From Petaurus breviceps papuanus (Eukaryota; Chordata; Mammalia; Diprotodontia; Petauridae), in NCBI GenBank assembly GCA_028583685.1, contig JAMXIF010000073.1, positions 9,295,995 through 9,359,994 of the forward strand: 64,000 nucleotides of DNA. Reading direction: 5' to 3'. The notes under the pieces are model-generated. The model did not search any database and had not been told where the DNA came from. It saw nothing but the letters and a program-made list of their open reading frames with translations. Position numbers and translations under genes: made by a program. Shown here in pieces: positions 35,301-41,710 of this stretch (position 1 is its first letter; every line of letters starts with the position of its first letter).

Positions 35301-36536
35301 GCTGTGAAACCTTGGGCAAGTCAATTAACCCCAATTGCCCTGCCCTATCCCCTCCAAATATATATGTGTGTGTGTGTGTATGTATATGTATATATATATA
35401 TACATGTATAATTTTTATAATTATTATTTTCTAAAAATATTTTGAACCAAACCTTGTACCTTCTAATTTTTACCTATTGAGATGAATTTTGGTTTATGGG
35501 GCTATATAGATTATGTCTAACTCCTGTTTTACCTGACAATTAAATATTTAAGACAGTGAATACTAACCATAGTTTTTAAAAACTCTCTAGTTTTGGGACT
35601 TCAACTTCCTTGTGACAGTGTCTCTGCTTTGAACTCACCCCTTCCTCCAGCATAGTACCCTCCTAAACCCCTTTTCAGATATTACTTAACATTAGTGACT
35701 GGCCTCACTCTTTTGAAATGTTTCTAAATCCTCCAAATGAACTGAGATACCCCACCTCCACCAAATCTTTTCTTCCTCAGGTTAAATACCTCATTTTCCC
35801 TCAGAGGATAGGCTCCCTTTCTGCCAACCTGGCCAGGTTCCTCTGGGCAAGTTTTAATTTGGACCTATCCTGAGGAACAGAACTGAATATAACTTCTTGT
35901 TGTTGTTGTTTTGAGGCAATCATGGTTAAGTGACTTGCCCAGGGTCACATAGCTAGTAAGTGTCTGAGGCCAGATTTGAACTCAGGTCCTCCTGACTGCA
36001 GGGCCGGTGCATTATCCACAAGTGCCACCTCGCTGCCCCTTGGAAGTGAATGCAGTACTTTAGAACTGGTCTTTCATGCTGAGTTCAGTGGCTCTGTTGG
36101 TATTCTCTGCTTAAGAGTATATTCATTAAAACAAACAAAGCAAAGACCTCTTTTGGACTGAGTTTAAGTCAGCTAAAATCTTTATATTTTCACACAATTT
36201 GCTGTTATTCCACATTACCCTATCTTGTATTTGATTTTTTGACCCCAATCACTATAAATTTCAGCTTGTTGCAATACAAAGAGATATATTAAACTCATAG
36301 TCCAACTTCCTAGAGATCTTTGTTTGCCTTTGTTAATATTCAATGCAAATATCAATTTTACTGTCAGAAAACGTTATTGAGCATCCCAGGGCACAGGCTA
36401 TTTCCCAAGTGATATACAAGAAAGGCTTATTTTTTTTCTCTCTCCCTGTCTCCATCACAGAGAACATCCCATTGGAGACAAGAGTTTCCAGAGTTACATT
36501 CGACAGCAATCTGAGATTTCTGCGCATTCCATTTAG
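1946..36536 (+). CDS. RASA2: RASA2 (GAP1m), Ras GTPase-activating protein, last nine coding exons (partial gene)
   Basis: RASA2 stimulates GTP hydrolysis by Ras and is recruited to membrane by its C2 and PH domains. Only the 3' part is here. Nine exons join in frame (78+78+74+107+83+209+104+184+76 = 993 nt), giving 330 residues and a stop, against about 850 residues for the human protein. In order they encode the tail of the RasGAP region ([13 protein letters not shown]), a linker ([20 protein letters not shown]), the PH domain (from [20 protein letters not shown] to the KDWIDIL helix with its conserved Trp), a Btk-type zinc motif (H-X10-CC-X9-C) and a charged C-terminal tail ending SAHSI. 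I matched these peptides to human RASA2 from memory; the paralogue RASA3 has a different tail. Every intron is GT-AG. The upstream exons (C2 domains and most of the GAP domain) lie before position 1. Confidence 0.96.
2024..3735. other. RASA2 intron without recognised elements
   Basis: AT-rich sequence. A short (TTG)n(TTTG)n run lies at 3061-3089. I see no gene or confident repeat. Confidence 0.6.
3736..3813 (+). CDS. RASA2: RASA2 exon, RasGAP-PH linker
   Basis: 26 codons in phase 0 ([20 protein letters not shown] and on to AVKN). The acceptor is tgttacag and the donor gtaagt. It encodes the helical connector between the RasGAP domain and the PH domain. Confidence 0.95.
3866..3945. repeat. 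(CATA)n/(TATG)n microsatellite
   Basis: Alternating catacatacatacata and tgtgtatgtatgtgtataat run just after the exon ending at 3813. Confidence 0.85.
3946..5969. other. RASA2 intron, AT-rich, largely unrecognised
   Basis: No confident element. It contains a 12-bp-arm palindrome at 5367-5391 and a 21-bp direct repeat at 5773-5793 and 5829-5849. Confidence 0.5.
5975..6165 (+). repeat. Old unclassified mammalian interspersed repeat
   Basis: Has the series actgtgctgagtgctgagga, caaagaaaggtaaaaacag and ggtccctatcctcagggaat, also seen at 29475-29660 and 63075-63200. The family is widespread in mammals but I cannot name it with confidence. It ends about 100 bp before an exon. Confidence 0.6.
6273..6346 (+). 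CDS. RASA2: RASA2 exon, start of PH domain
   Basis: 74 nt, 24 codons plus GG, encoding [20 protein letters not shown] and LLKEG. The acceptor is the weak cccacataag, preceded 20-50 bp upstream by a TTCC/TGCC-rich tract; the donor is gtaagg. The split Gly codon (GG|G) joins correctly to the exon at 12752. An old interspersed repeat ends about 100 bp upstream. Confidence 0.93.
6955..7145. mobile_element. Non-autonomous hAT-like DNA element, copy 1
   Basis: Inverted ends (agtttttaac...ggttaagagtcac) around catttaaaaacattcctctg and gaggggtccatgataca. The same layout recurs at 25800-25998. It resembles short MER5-like hAT elements. Confidence 0.55.
7151..8025 (-). repeat. Cluster of eroded MIR-like fragments
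   Basis: Antisense MIR signatures occur at 7151-7285 (gagctagaaaggggctaaga, ggctgaggcccaacttgctc), about 7335-7450, and 7820-8025 (acaaatgaggaagctgag, tgctccttctactaaat). They are strongly diverged. TA-rich low-complexity sequence lies at 7580-7710. Confidence 0.6.
8035..8560 (-). mobile_element. L3/CR1 LINE fragment, antisense
   Basis: Antisense CR1/L3 order: aggaccaagaccaggagtct, ttcctccaggtagatactga, tctcctccacaaggtctcat, gaaaaattttgtcaattgcc, ttgttgaaatcctaatg. Small open frames here are fragments of the LINE in the wrong frame. Confidence 0.75.
9520..9695 (-). mobile_element. L1 fragment, antisense
   Basis: Contains the marsupial L1 3' ORF2 segment: atggcatagtaatattaca, agataccacaacatgttcag, ccattacctaataattgggc, aatattttttgctgg. 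Confidence 0.65.
9966..10045. repeat. (TC)n(AC)n compound microsatellite
   Basis: About 24 TC units run directly into about 16 AC units. Length polymorphism is likely. Confidence 0.97.
10826..10905. repeat. (GGAA)n purine-rich microsatellite
   Basis: Tandem aagg units with gagagg and aaagaaagggggg interruptions. Confidence 0.93.
11085..11338 (-). mobile_element. MIR/THER1 SINE, antisense
   Basis: Near full-length: tttaaatagcactttaaagt, acagatgaggaaactgaggc, gtcatacagctagtaag, ggtttgaacttgggtcttcc. Confidence 0.85.
11516..11775 (+). mobile_element. MIR/THER1 SINE, sense
   Basis: tRNA-like head (ggtagctcagtgaatagaac), then tttgtgaccctggacaaatc, cttatctgtaaaacggag, and a tail gcaaagcactttgtaaattt. 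Confidence 0.85.
12752..12858 (+). CDS. RASA2: RASA2 exon, PH domain beta strands 1-3
   Basis: 107 nt encoding [20 protein letters not shown] then [15 protein letters not shown]. The clustered Lys/Arg residues before the Trp are where PH domains contact phosphoinositide head groups. The acceptor is tttatgatag, atypically poor in pyrimidines, and the donor gtaaca. Confidence 0.95.
13215..13645. repeat. Old interspersed repeat split by an antisense MIR
   Basis: The host repeat (atttatcaaacacctattat, aggtgctagggatacaac, then agaccatctttgtcctcagg) is interrupted at about 13298-13572 by an antisense MIR (ctatgtgccaggcactgtgc, acacacagctaataagtgtc). Confidence 0.7.
14445..14575 (+). mobile_element. 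MIR-like SINE fragment
   Basis: tcttgaattcaggaacacct, gagttcaagtcctgcttatg, actgtatgacctta. Diverged and truncated. Confidence 0.6.
14985..15067 (+). CDS. RASA2: RASA2 exon, PH domain middle
   Basis: 83 nt encoding [20 protein letters not shown] then ESFKMKN. It begins with GA, completing a Gly codon from the previous exon (G|GA). The acceptor is cttccatcag and the donor gtgagt. Confidence 0.95.
15068..16440. other. RASA2 intron without recognised elements
   Basis: Open frames here on both strands (15106-15381 and 15201-15572) overlap each other and lack any codon or domain pattern. I see nothing else. Confidence 0.5.
16444..16695 (+). mobile_element. Mar-1-type CORE-SINE with RTE-like tail
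   Basis: Head gggcagctaggtggcatagg, core ctagctatgtgaccctgggc, RTE-like tail gagaagaaaatggcaaacca and ggggtcacaaagagtcagac. Confidence 0.9.
16740..16980 (+). repeat. MIR fragment followed by L2-3'-end-like sequence
   Basis: gatctgagttcaaatcctac is typical MIR. ttgaggacaaggactgtctt and agttcttagcacatag then resemble an L2 3' end. Confidence 0.5.
16981..17135 (-). mobile_element. Mar-1-type SINE, antisense, truncated
   Basis: RTE-like tail first (ttcttggcagagacgctgga), then aacagagttaagtgacttgc and agggtcacatagctagtaa. Confidence 0.8.
17275..17592 (+). mobile_element. L3/CR1 3' end, sense
   Basis: gaattgtccaaagtagaata, ggctgccttgggatataatg, atggatgatctctaaggttc and ctgtcaccgaggttctgag match the conserved 3' end of L3/CR1. 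Confidence 0.65.
18446..18556 (+). mobile_element. Mar-1-type SINE head, truncated
   Basis: atagctaggtggtgtcatag, ggcctgaagtcaggaggacc, ctgagttcagatccagcctc. The RTE-like tail is missing after about 18556. Confidence 0.8.
18860..19107 (+). mobile_element. RTE-family 3' end with ACA-rich tail
   Basis: ccactgcatcctgggccatt, gaagagagagtgaggctga, attcaagtcaagacatcccc and caaaaatgaaggatgaacaa. The same block recurs at 57285-57463 and 57898-58078. Confidence 0.7.
19937..19992. repeat. (TG)n(CTG)n microsatellite
   Basis: About 20 TG units followed by five to six CTG units, a triplet type that can expand. It is intronic. Confidence 0.95.
20525..20772 (+). mobile_element. MIR/THER1 SINE, sense
   Basis: tcaggaagatctgagttcaa, gacccagggcaagtcactta, gtaaagctctttgcaaaact, actatataa. 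Confidence 0.85.
20975..21560 (-). mobile_element. Three-level nest: MIR containing L1 containing WSINE1
   Basis: An antisense MIR (tatagtgcttgcttttaaaa ... caggatttgaacccagacct) is split by an antisense L1 3' end (about 21113-21478, aaattctctccctctctccc). That L1 is itself split by an antisense WSINE1 (21158-21315, gtgacttgcccaaggtcaca). The flanking attgct on both sides is a possible L1 target duplication. Confidence 0.7.
21700..21960 (-). mobile_element. L1 3' end, antisense, abutting a RASA2 exon
   Basis: attaaactttaatttttttt, aacttttgagttccatattc, ttatacatgtgcagtcatgc, gaagaaaatgcaaaccaaaa. The recognisable L1 sequence runs to within about 20 bp of the exon at 21978. Confidence 0.75.
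21978..22186 (+). CDS. RASA2: RASA2 exon, PH C-terminal helix plus Btk-type zinc motif
   Basis: 209 nt, 69 codons plus GG, beginning [14 protein letters not shown]. It holds the PH C-terminal helix (AKDWIDIL) and the Btk zinc motif: His in VYHPS, ten residues, Cys-Cys in HWLCC, nine residues, then Cys in PGCTPC. This matches the spacing of BTK H143/C154/C155/C165. The donor is gtaagg. The acceptor tract (gcgtctttttag) directly follows an antisense L1 fragment. Confidence 0.96.
22341..22500 (+). mobile_element. WSINE1-type SINE
   Basis: gggtggctaggtagtgtagt, gagcactggccctggagtca, ccttgggcaagtcacttaac, ending ccaattgccctccataaagc and poly(A). Confidence 0.93.
22745..23240. repeat. Antisense MIR fragment followed by old unclassified repeat
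   Basis: 22751-22868 is antisense MIR (gtacctggcattatactaaa, cctgggaggtaggtgc). 22880-23240 has the purine-rich style of the old repeat family found at 31738-32330 and 63480-64000. Confidence 0.5.
23297..23342. repeat. (CA)n(CT)n microsatellite
   Basis: About 17 CA units then about six CT units. Confidence 0.95.
23345..24190 (-). mobile_element. L3/CR1 LINE fragment, antisense, with internal microsatellite
   Basis: tggaactaagcctgaatttc, agcagccctttccaagctaa, tagatgtagtctgaactgca, cattagctttttgtggttgc, gcaaatctctaggtcttttt. A pyrimidine microsatellite (tctctctgtctctgtctctg and similar) interrupts it at about 23655-23750. Confidence 0.7.
24280..24383 (+). CDS. RASA2: RASA2 exon after the Btk motif
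   Basis: 104 nt encoding [20 protein letters not shown] then [14 protein letters not shown]. It begins with T, completing GG|T (Gly). The acceptor is tttcttatag and the donor gtaggc. The segment is acidic and amphipathic. Confidence 0.95.
24800..24930. repeat. (TA)n/(CA)n/(TGTA)n low-complexity tract
   Basis: tatatatatatatatacaaa and related blocks. Small open frames across it are meaningless. Confidence 0.9.
25471..25530. repeat. (AG)n microsatellite
   Basis: agagagagagagagacagag with cagag interruptions. Confidence 0.93.
25664..25704. repeat. (GAAT)n(GAAA)n microsatellite
   Basis: Tandem tgaatgaatgaatgaa then agaaagaaagaaa. Confidence 0.9.
25800..25998. mobile_element. Non-autonomous hAT-like DNA element, copy 2
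   Basis: Ends gttcttaatctgacc and aggttaagaatcctc are inverted. The centre tatgcatttaaaaacattat and ttctgagaaaa matches copy 1 at 6955-7145. Confidence 0.6.
26015..26283 (+). mobile_element. MIR/THER1 SINE, sense
   Basis: ggtctggagtcaggaagacc, tgaccttgagcaagtcactt, aacctctcttggcttcattt, acagtgcttgacatatagaa. Confidence 0.88.
26290..28545 (-). mobile_element. Long L3/CR1 LINE, antisense, split by later insertions
   Basis: Three colinear antisense L3/CR1 pieces: about 26300-26545 (acacttcccttataactt), 26835-27140 (gggctgaacacccccagttc) and 27830-28545 (atggcctaggactgattcct, acatctcattagaattcttt, gaggtctgcc). They are separated by a MIR (26595-26828, +) and by a block at about 27175-27820. Confidence 0.72.
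27242..27357. repeat. Near-identical duplicated segment, copy 1
   Basis: About 116 bp starting tataagcgttaagtgtacat and ending gaaagattttttgcaa. It matches 29223-29336 with about three substitutions and two bases of indel. It sits inside an older repeat. No coding. Confidence 0.9.
28596..28826 (-). mobile_element. Mar-1-type SINE, antisense
   Basis: Starts with the RTE-like tail (tgttgttcttcagtcttttc, ttcttggcaaagagactgga), then ggttaaatgacttgcccagg and gtcacacagctagcaagtgt. Confidence 0.88.
29050..29215 (+). mobile_element. MIR-like SINE fragment
   Basis: tggatttggagtcagaaggt, gggaaagtcacaacctcctg, tctaagatctcttctagctg. Confidence 0.6.
29223..29336. repeat. Near-identical duplicated segment, copy 2
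   Basis: Partner of 27242-27357 in the same orientation, about 2 kb away. Flanks differ completely from those of copy 1. Confidence 0.9.
29475..32330 (+). repeat. Old unclassified interspersed repeat split by an L1 block
   Basis: Left half 29475-29670 (caaagaaaagcaaaaacagt, ccctcctctcaagaagctca). Right half 31738-32330 (gtatttcaggcaaggggagc, gatcattttggcagctgagt, tcgtccaggtatgaagtga). They join exactly at the 13-bp duplication ggaaaggcttctt. Confidence 0.72.
29671..31737 (-). mobile_element. L1-derived 2.07-kb insertion with three L1 3' ends, antisense
   Basis: Bounded by perfect 13-bp repeats (29658-29670 and 31738-31750). Inside are antisense L1 3' ends at about 29671-30147, 30148-30640 and 30991-31737 (each with ttttgagtt...aaattct and a gttctgctcacttcattttg-like block), plus a + strand L2-like piece at about 30665-30990 (ctgtcctgggctctttattc). 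Confidence 0.75.
32331..32900. other. RASA2 intron without recognised elements
   Basis: Holds a 157-codon open frame (32388-32861, +) that starts with a T-tract translation and shows no family resemblance or splice logic. I do not call it a gene. Confidence 0.55.
32980..33148 (-). mobile_element. WSINE1-type SINE, antisense
   Basis: gcaattggggttaagtccca, ttcggatttgaactcaggtc, ctgactccagggccagtgct, gtgccgcctagccacccc. Confidence 0.93.
33300..34169. other. RASA2 intron without confident elements
   Basis: AT-rich. At 33940-34020 a MIR-like phrase (ttattaaatgcttactatgt) is visible. Nothing else. Confidence 0.45.
34170..34353 (+). CDS. RASA2: RASA2 exon, C-terminal region
   Basis: 184 nt, 2+180+2, encoding [20 protein letters not shown], then [20 protein letters not shown] and the basic [17 protein letters not shown]. 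The acceptor is ccattttctgcag and the donor gtgagt. The preceding intron (24384-34169) is nearly 10 kb of nested retroposons. Confidence 0.95.
34452..34705 (+). mobile_element. Mar-1-type SINE with RTE-like tail
   Basis: ttagctgtgtgaccctgggc, aagtcacttaaccctgtttg, gggtcataaagagtcagaca, tgactgaaaaaatg. Lies 100 bp downstream of an exon. Confidence 0.88.
35212..35420 (+). mobile_element. WSINE1-type SINE with microsatellite tail
   Basis: gggcagctaggtggtgaaat, gagcactggccctggagtca, then the tail has become tatatgtgtgtgtgtgtgta and tatatatatatacatgtata. Confidence 0.92.
35896..36041 (-). mobile_element. WSINE1-type SINE, antisense
   Basis: ttgttgttgttgttttgagg, tggttaagtgacttgcccag, ggccagatttgaactcaggt, cacctcgctgcccc. 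Confidence 0.92.
36461..36536 (+). CDS. RASA2: RASA2 terminal coding exon with stop codon
   Basis: 76 nt encoding [20 protein letters not shown] then AHSI and a TAG stop at 36534-36536. The acceptor is ctgtctccatcacag, pyrimidine-rich. The first A completes the Gln codon CA|A from the previous exon. Confidence 0.95.
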
Positions 36537-38119
36537 AGTCGGATAACCCAGGATGGAGGAGGAGGATTGGATGAGGGAAGCTGAGATCTCTGAAAAGGAA
36601 GACAAATAAGTTAACAAACCAACAACAAAAGAGAAAGCAAGCGAGGAAAGGGATCCACATGTCAGAAAACGTGTAGATGACAAGCCAAGCTTATGGAACT
36701 TTGAGACTTCAGAGTGTTCTTTCCTCTCTCCAAGAACTGTTACAATAGTTGCTATGCACTTTATCCATCTGGTATTTGCCAGGTGACCGGACTCTGCCTC
36801 TCTGGCACATTTGTCGTCATCGTCATCGTTTGAATTTGCCTCAGTCCCTTGGGAATCTAGAGATCAGTTCAATGATCCAGATGGCGTGGATATCAGTCAT
36901 CTCGACCACACTCCAGCCGTCCACGCCTTTGGGAAGCCAACCCTGCTGTTGCGGACTTAATAGGCAGCAGTATTTTTAGAGCCGTGTATTTTATTTTGTT
37001 TGTTTCACGGGCAGTTTTGCTGTTCCCCATGACTGTACAGTACTTCACCCACCTGTGTAGTCCCTTAGGAAATGCTTTGTAACTCTGCTTTTGACACATT
37101 CAGTGAAGTTAAGAAGATCCTTTCTTTTTTTAAAAAAAATAGCCTGTCATTGTGTAGTATGTAGGGGACAGGCTGGAGAAAAGGGTCTCTTGTGGGGTTT
37201 TTTTAAAGCTAGATAATCAGTTTTGTGGCTTCAACATGCAAACTTTCATAAAAATCTAGATCCAAATGGTACTCTTGGTATTTTTGAGATACAGAGTTTC
37301 TTCTACAGATACCTAACAGGGCCTGCAGGCTTTTACCCAAGACAGTTCAGGGCCAACTTCAAAAATTCCAGCAAGTGTCCTGGAGATGGAAAGTTACATG
37401 GAACTCTGATATTCTCCCCAAGTCTTTTACTTTGTCTACCACAGCAGTGTTAGAGACCACCGTGAGACTGATTGCTTTTGAAAGGGTCAGTATGCATGAG
37501 GTGTGAAGCATCAGCTGGTGGTTTCTGGTTTAAAGGCACTGCCTTCCTTCAGGCAAGGGCACTGTGAGTAGACCAGTGCCTGTCAACTGGAATTGGCACC
37601 AAGTTCCAATCAGAGCTACAGAGCTAGTTTTTCCCCTACTGAATGATATTTAAAACCAGATTCCATACTGTTGGCACCACTTTGGGGACTTTGCGAGAAA
37701 TTAAAAAAAAAAGATATATACATTTTCAAGCAGTTTTTATTAATGTTTTTAAAGACAGTTTTTTAAATGAACTCTTTGATAAAAAAAAAATGTAACTCAG
37801 TGTTACAGCATTGGAGCCTATGATCATTAAATGGCCAATGGAGAGGTGCAGTGTGGCAGGGTTTGGTTTTTTTTTTTGGTGGATTTTTAAAAAATAACAT
37901 CTGTGATTTCCTCCTGGAGAGGAATTTCCTCCACCAATTTGGATCAACACATTCTTATCAAATTATAGTTTTAGAGAGCTGCCTGAGGCATAAATAGGGT
38001 TAAGTGACCTTAAATCAGGGTCACAGTCAACCCATATCAGAGACAGGACTCAGACCCAGGTCTTCCTCAGTCCAAGGCCAGCTCTCTAGTCCCTGTGAGA
38101 GTGGCAGTAAAGAGGGATA

Positions 38120-38151
38120 AATAAACTGTGTATCTCACTAATACCAATAAA
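38120..38151 (+). other. Proximal poly(A) signal pair
   Basis: Two AATAAA hexamers (38120-38125 and 38146-38151) about 1.6 kb into the RASA2 3' UTR. They could produce a shorter mRNA. No strong GT-rich element follows within 30 bp, only gttgttgg, so use is uncertain. Confidence 0.35.
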
Positions 38152-38765
38152 CGTTGTTGGAAAGGAAGAAATCAGGCGATTGAAAAATATTTGATATTTA
38201 GACTGCCAAAACTTTGTTCTGCCAGCTCCTAAGAAAGGTGTTTTTCCCTTGTCACCCTGAATCCTCTTCAGAGCCTTGGCCATGGTTATTTGGGCAGCTT
38301 TCACAGGGCAGCAGCTACAGATGCTTTGGGAGAAGGGGTTGATGGAACAAGTTGGACCAGAATTTAATTAAAAACCATGCAAGTAAAAAACCTCTTCATC
38401 TTGCTATCAAGCCCGTTTGCTAGAGCATTTAAAAGCCAGTTTGCAATGGGTTTGCAATGTGCTTATGTGACTGGCTGGTTTTTGCAAAGCTCTGTTTTAA
38501 TAGTATGGTGATGTTTACATCATAATTTTTCTCTGTTCTTGTTTGGAAATATTATAGCTCAGACTCTTAACCTAGGTGGGGGAAAATGGTTATGTTCTTT
38601 GTCATCACAGAAGTAGTGGAGGGTGGGTAGTAAAATGTTGCAGAAAATCAAATTTGGGGCACACAGCAATTAGGCATCCAACTAAACTGCAATTTTTAAC
38701 ATGGGTTTATAACTTAATATTCTGTTTATAAAATACTAATGATCTGCGATGTATTTTACTTGCCA

Positions 38766-38771
38766 ATTAAA
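38766..38771 (+). other. Distal poly(A) signal ATTAAA of RASA2
   Basis: ATTAAA is followed about 15-30 bp later by a T-rich stretch and by ggttttggtttttcc, which is the layout of a mammalian 3' end. It is the last plausible signal before the intergenic repeats begin. Confidence 0.55.
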
Positions 38772-38795
38772 ACAAATGTTTTATTCTTTCTGAAA

Positions 38796-39410
38796 ACAGG
38801 TTTTGGTTTTTCCATTAGTGTTGCATTGATGATTTTCTATACAACATACCAGGTGGTCTGGTTGTTAGAAAGTTAAGGCCTGCGGAAACTGATCTCAGGT
38901 GGAATCTCATTGAATGATCATTAAGTCCAAAGTTTATTCCTTGTTTGTGGCATGAAGTAGAAGAACCTAGAATAGAAATTGAGAATCAACAGAATTACAC
39001 ATTGCCAGATATTAGTCATCTTGAAAAGTGGGAAGAAAGCAGGAGGCCACAAGAAGTAAGGTTGATGTACACTTTAAATGAAGGAAGGAATGGCAAGATA
39101 CGGACATGACTGGCCCAGTAGGACACTACCATCTATGTCATTAATGTCAGCACAGTAATTGGAGACAGTGGTTGGTTCTGGGGAAAGAAAATGGACCCAA
39201 GACCAGAAAGGTTAAAGCAAAGGTGAGGTTGCTACAAAAGGGAGTATGTGAGTGGACTGGTCAATGGGAAGTAGATAGAAATTGGTAGTCAAAATGGAGC
39301 CAGCAGTGTGATGGGGCTAATAGATAACCAATAATGGGGGTGAACAGAATGTTTGCACTGTTTTTTTTATTCTTTGTATACTGAGGGTCTTCCCCCCTCC
39401 AAAAAGACAA
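38796..39410. other. Intergenic, downstream of RASA2, no recognised elements
   Basis: Purine-rich, diverged sequence. I see no gene. Confidence 0.5.
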
Positions 39411-39415
39411 AAACT

Positions 39416-39580
39416 GTGGCAGCTAGGTAGCACAGTGAATAGAGCACCCACCCTGGAGTCAGGAAGATCTGAGTTCAAATCTGGCCTCAGACACGTAACA
39501 CAAAAAAACTAGCTGTGTGACCTTGGGCAAGTCACTTAACCCCAATTGCCCCTCCAGAAAGCCAAAAAAAATTTTAAAAG
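39416..39580 (+). mobile_element. WSINE1-type SINE
   Basis: ggcagctaggtagcacagtg, accctggagtcaggaagatc, ctgtgtgaccttgggcaagt, ending caattgcccctccagaaagc and poly(A). Confidence 0.93.
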
Positions 39581-39796
39581 GAGAGGGAGAGGACACGTCT
39601 AACTGCCATTCATATGTCACAGAGTATAATAATATGGACAGCAAAACAAGAAAATTATTAAGACAAAGGACTAGTAATTCACAGGAGACAATATCCAAGA
39701 AGAAAGCCAACAATAAAATCTGAGATCCCAGACATGAATAAATGTAAAAAGTATGAATGATGAACAAAGTAAATTGAAGACCTCAGAGCAAGGAGG

Positions 39797-40146
39797 TACA
39801 GTTATCCCTTCCATATCACAGGAGTTAAGGTTAAGGTTAAGCACCCCCACAATCCAGAAAATCCACATAACATTTGTTGGCCCTCCCTTCATGCCAGAGA
39901 AGAAGTCTGAATTTGTTCTTTTTCTTTTATGGGGTGTTTATAGTACCTTATTGTAAAATTTGGGTTGATATTATATAATATTATGCATATATTTTATGTA
40001 TTTCTGAGACTTTTTCTGTATCATCTGCTGATATCTTCTGTGACTTCTCTAAAACTCCCCAAAAGTTCCCATTTAATTTCTTATGCCAACCTGTGATATG
40101 ATGAAACTGTTATGGGGAAAGTCAAGATGTGGAAGGGATAACTGTA
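39797..40146. mobile_element. Tc1/mariner-type MITE, copy 2
   Basis: TIRs cagttatcccttccatat and atgtggaagggataactg, flanked by TA on both sides. About 346 bp with no coding. It is the same family as 746-1068, in the opposite orientation. The TIRs here are nearly perfect. Confidence 0.88.
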
Positions 40147-40404
40147 AATTTAATTTCACAGATTTCTTAAATGGATAGCAATCCAAGGGTCTAGTTCAAC
40201 TCACTAGCGACTGTACATGCTCAGACTAGAGTTTTCACTAATACTCCAGGGCTCTGTATTCTCATCCTGGTGTGTGATCAGTAACATTTCACAACTTGTG
40301 GCTCATGCCTCCATTCATTGTATTCCAGTCTTTCCCTTTTTAGCATTGCCCCAAAGAACTCACTCCATCTGTATTCTTATGTTTATTATGTTTTATTTTA
40401 TTTA

Positions 40405-40452
40405 TATATATGTATGTATGTATATATATATATATATATGTATACACACTTA
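40405..40452. repeat. (TATG)n/(TA)n microsatellite
   Basis: tatatgtatgtatgtatata then tatatatatatgtatacaca. Confidence 0.9.
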
Positions 40453-41376
40453 TATTTCCAATGGCAACAAGCCCCAAAGTGGTTGAACATACCTACTCCT
40501 AGTAAGACTGAATTTTCAACACTCTCCCATCCTCTTTGCTCTTGCAGAAAATGGTGAACCACATTCACCCCAAGGCATTTGTAGAAAAGCACAAGAAAGC
40601 AATTTATTATTGTTAACAGACATGACTCCCACATTTGATCACCGATTAACCCACCTATGTACCAGGAAGTTCCTATGTACCCAATAACTGGTTTAGTCAG
40701 CTTCATTAGGCAAGAAATGTAAGGTTCACTTGATCATAATCAGTTTAGCAAATGTCATTTAACCCAAACATGAAATGTTAGCAAACTTTCCCAACCCTAA
40801 TACTCTTGTGATTAAGGGAGGAGGGTCATAATTTAGGCCACCTGCTAATTGACTGTCCCTGGTGTTTCCCTGTCATTTGCTCCCTGTGAATATGTCCAGT
40901 AATAACTATCAGACATAAGGGCAAAGACCAGAGCTCTGTGCTCTCAACCAGAGTACTCATCCTACCATATCCACCCATGCTTAAGTCTATGGGATTGAAG
41001 AGCTGGGGATGCTTTGCAAATAATTGTTGATATCATTATCACCCTTGCATGCCTGTGAGTAATAAACTGCCTGACTTGTGATCCTTTGAGGAATGATGCT
41101 CCTTCTTGGTACCTCAAACCATGATCTCACAGGAATCTCATTTTCAAAGTATAAAGCTATGAACAAGCAGCTTTCCAGAGGATAGCTGCTTTGAACAGCT
41201 TTCACGGTTCTGATTACATAGTATAGTGAACTCTATTTATTCAATAACAAATCAGAGCAAAACATTCACAAGAAATCAAGGAACAGAATTAACCATGTCA
41301 CAACTCAACAACTTATCACTAAAATGGCCATATAGTGTTCACCAAAATGGTGACATAGTTTTGAAGAAAGTACAAT

Positions 41377-41530
41377 GATGGGGCGGCCAGGGAGCACAGC
41401 AAGTAAGAGCACCGGCCCCAGTGTTGGGATGACCTGGGGATCGAATCCGGCTCAGATACTTAGCACCACACCCAGAAATAACTGGCCGTGTAACCTTGAG
41501 CAAGTTACTTAACCCCAATTGCTTTAAAAA
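41377..41530 (+). mobile_element. SINE of a distinct subfamily (GGCCGTG type)
   Basis: ggggcggccagggagcacag, aagagcaccggccccagtgt, cagaaataactggccgtgta, accttgagcaagttacttaa. Flanked by the perfect duplication aaagtacaat (41367-41376 and 41531-41540). Confidence 0.92.
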
Positions 41531-41624
41531 AAAGTACAATCAGTTAGTAATCAATCACTTAGTAACTCAATCATTCAATCATGAAGTACAAAAGGTCAAT
41601 GTCCTCCATCATGGGGCACACTAA

Positions 41625-41710
41625 GTTACAAATCAGTCACTATTCAGTCATCAGTCACTATTCAATCATCAATCACTACTCAGTCATTAGTCACTACTCA
41701 TTGCCCTCTT
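41625..41710. repeat. Short-unit tandem repeat around TCAGTCACTATTCA
   Basis: Five to six imperfect copies of cagtcactattcagtcatc-like units. Confidence 0.75.

Larger units (their letters stand above)
36537..38795 (+). other. RASA2: RASA2 3' untranslated region
   Basis: About 2.2 kb of non-coding sequence, mostly free of young repeats, follows the RASA2 stop. An eroded antisense MIR-like fragment lies at about 37990-38100. Two AATAAA hexamers (38120-38125 and 38146-38151) and an ATTAAA (38766-38771) followed by T- and GT-rich sequence mark possible mRNA ends. I place the main end just after the ATTAAA, about 38.79 kb. The exact cleavage site is inferred. Confidence 0.7.

Noticed and set aside
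41625-41710. Regular repeated units resembling a CRISPR array
   Set aside because: Units are contiguous and imperfect, without unique spacers, in a mammalian genome. It is a simple tandem repeat.
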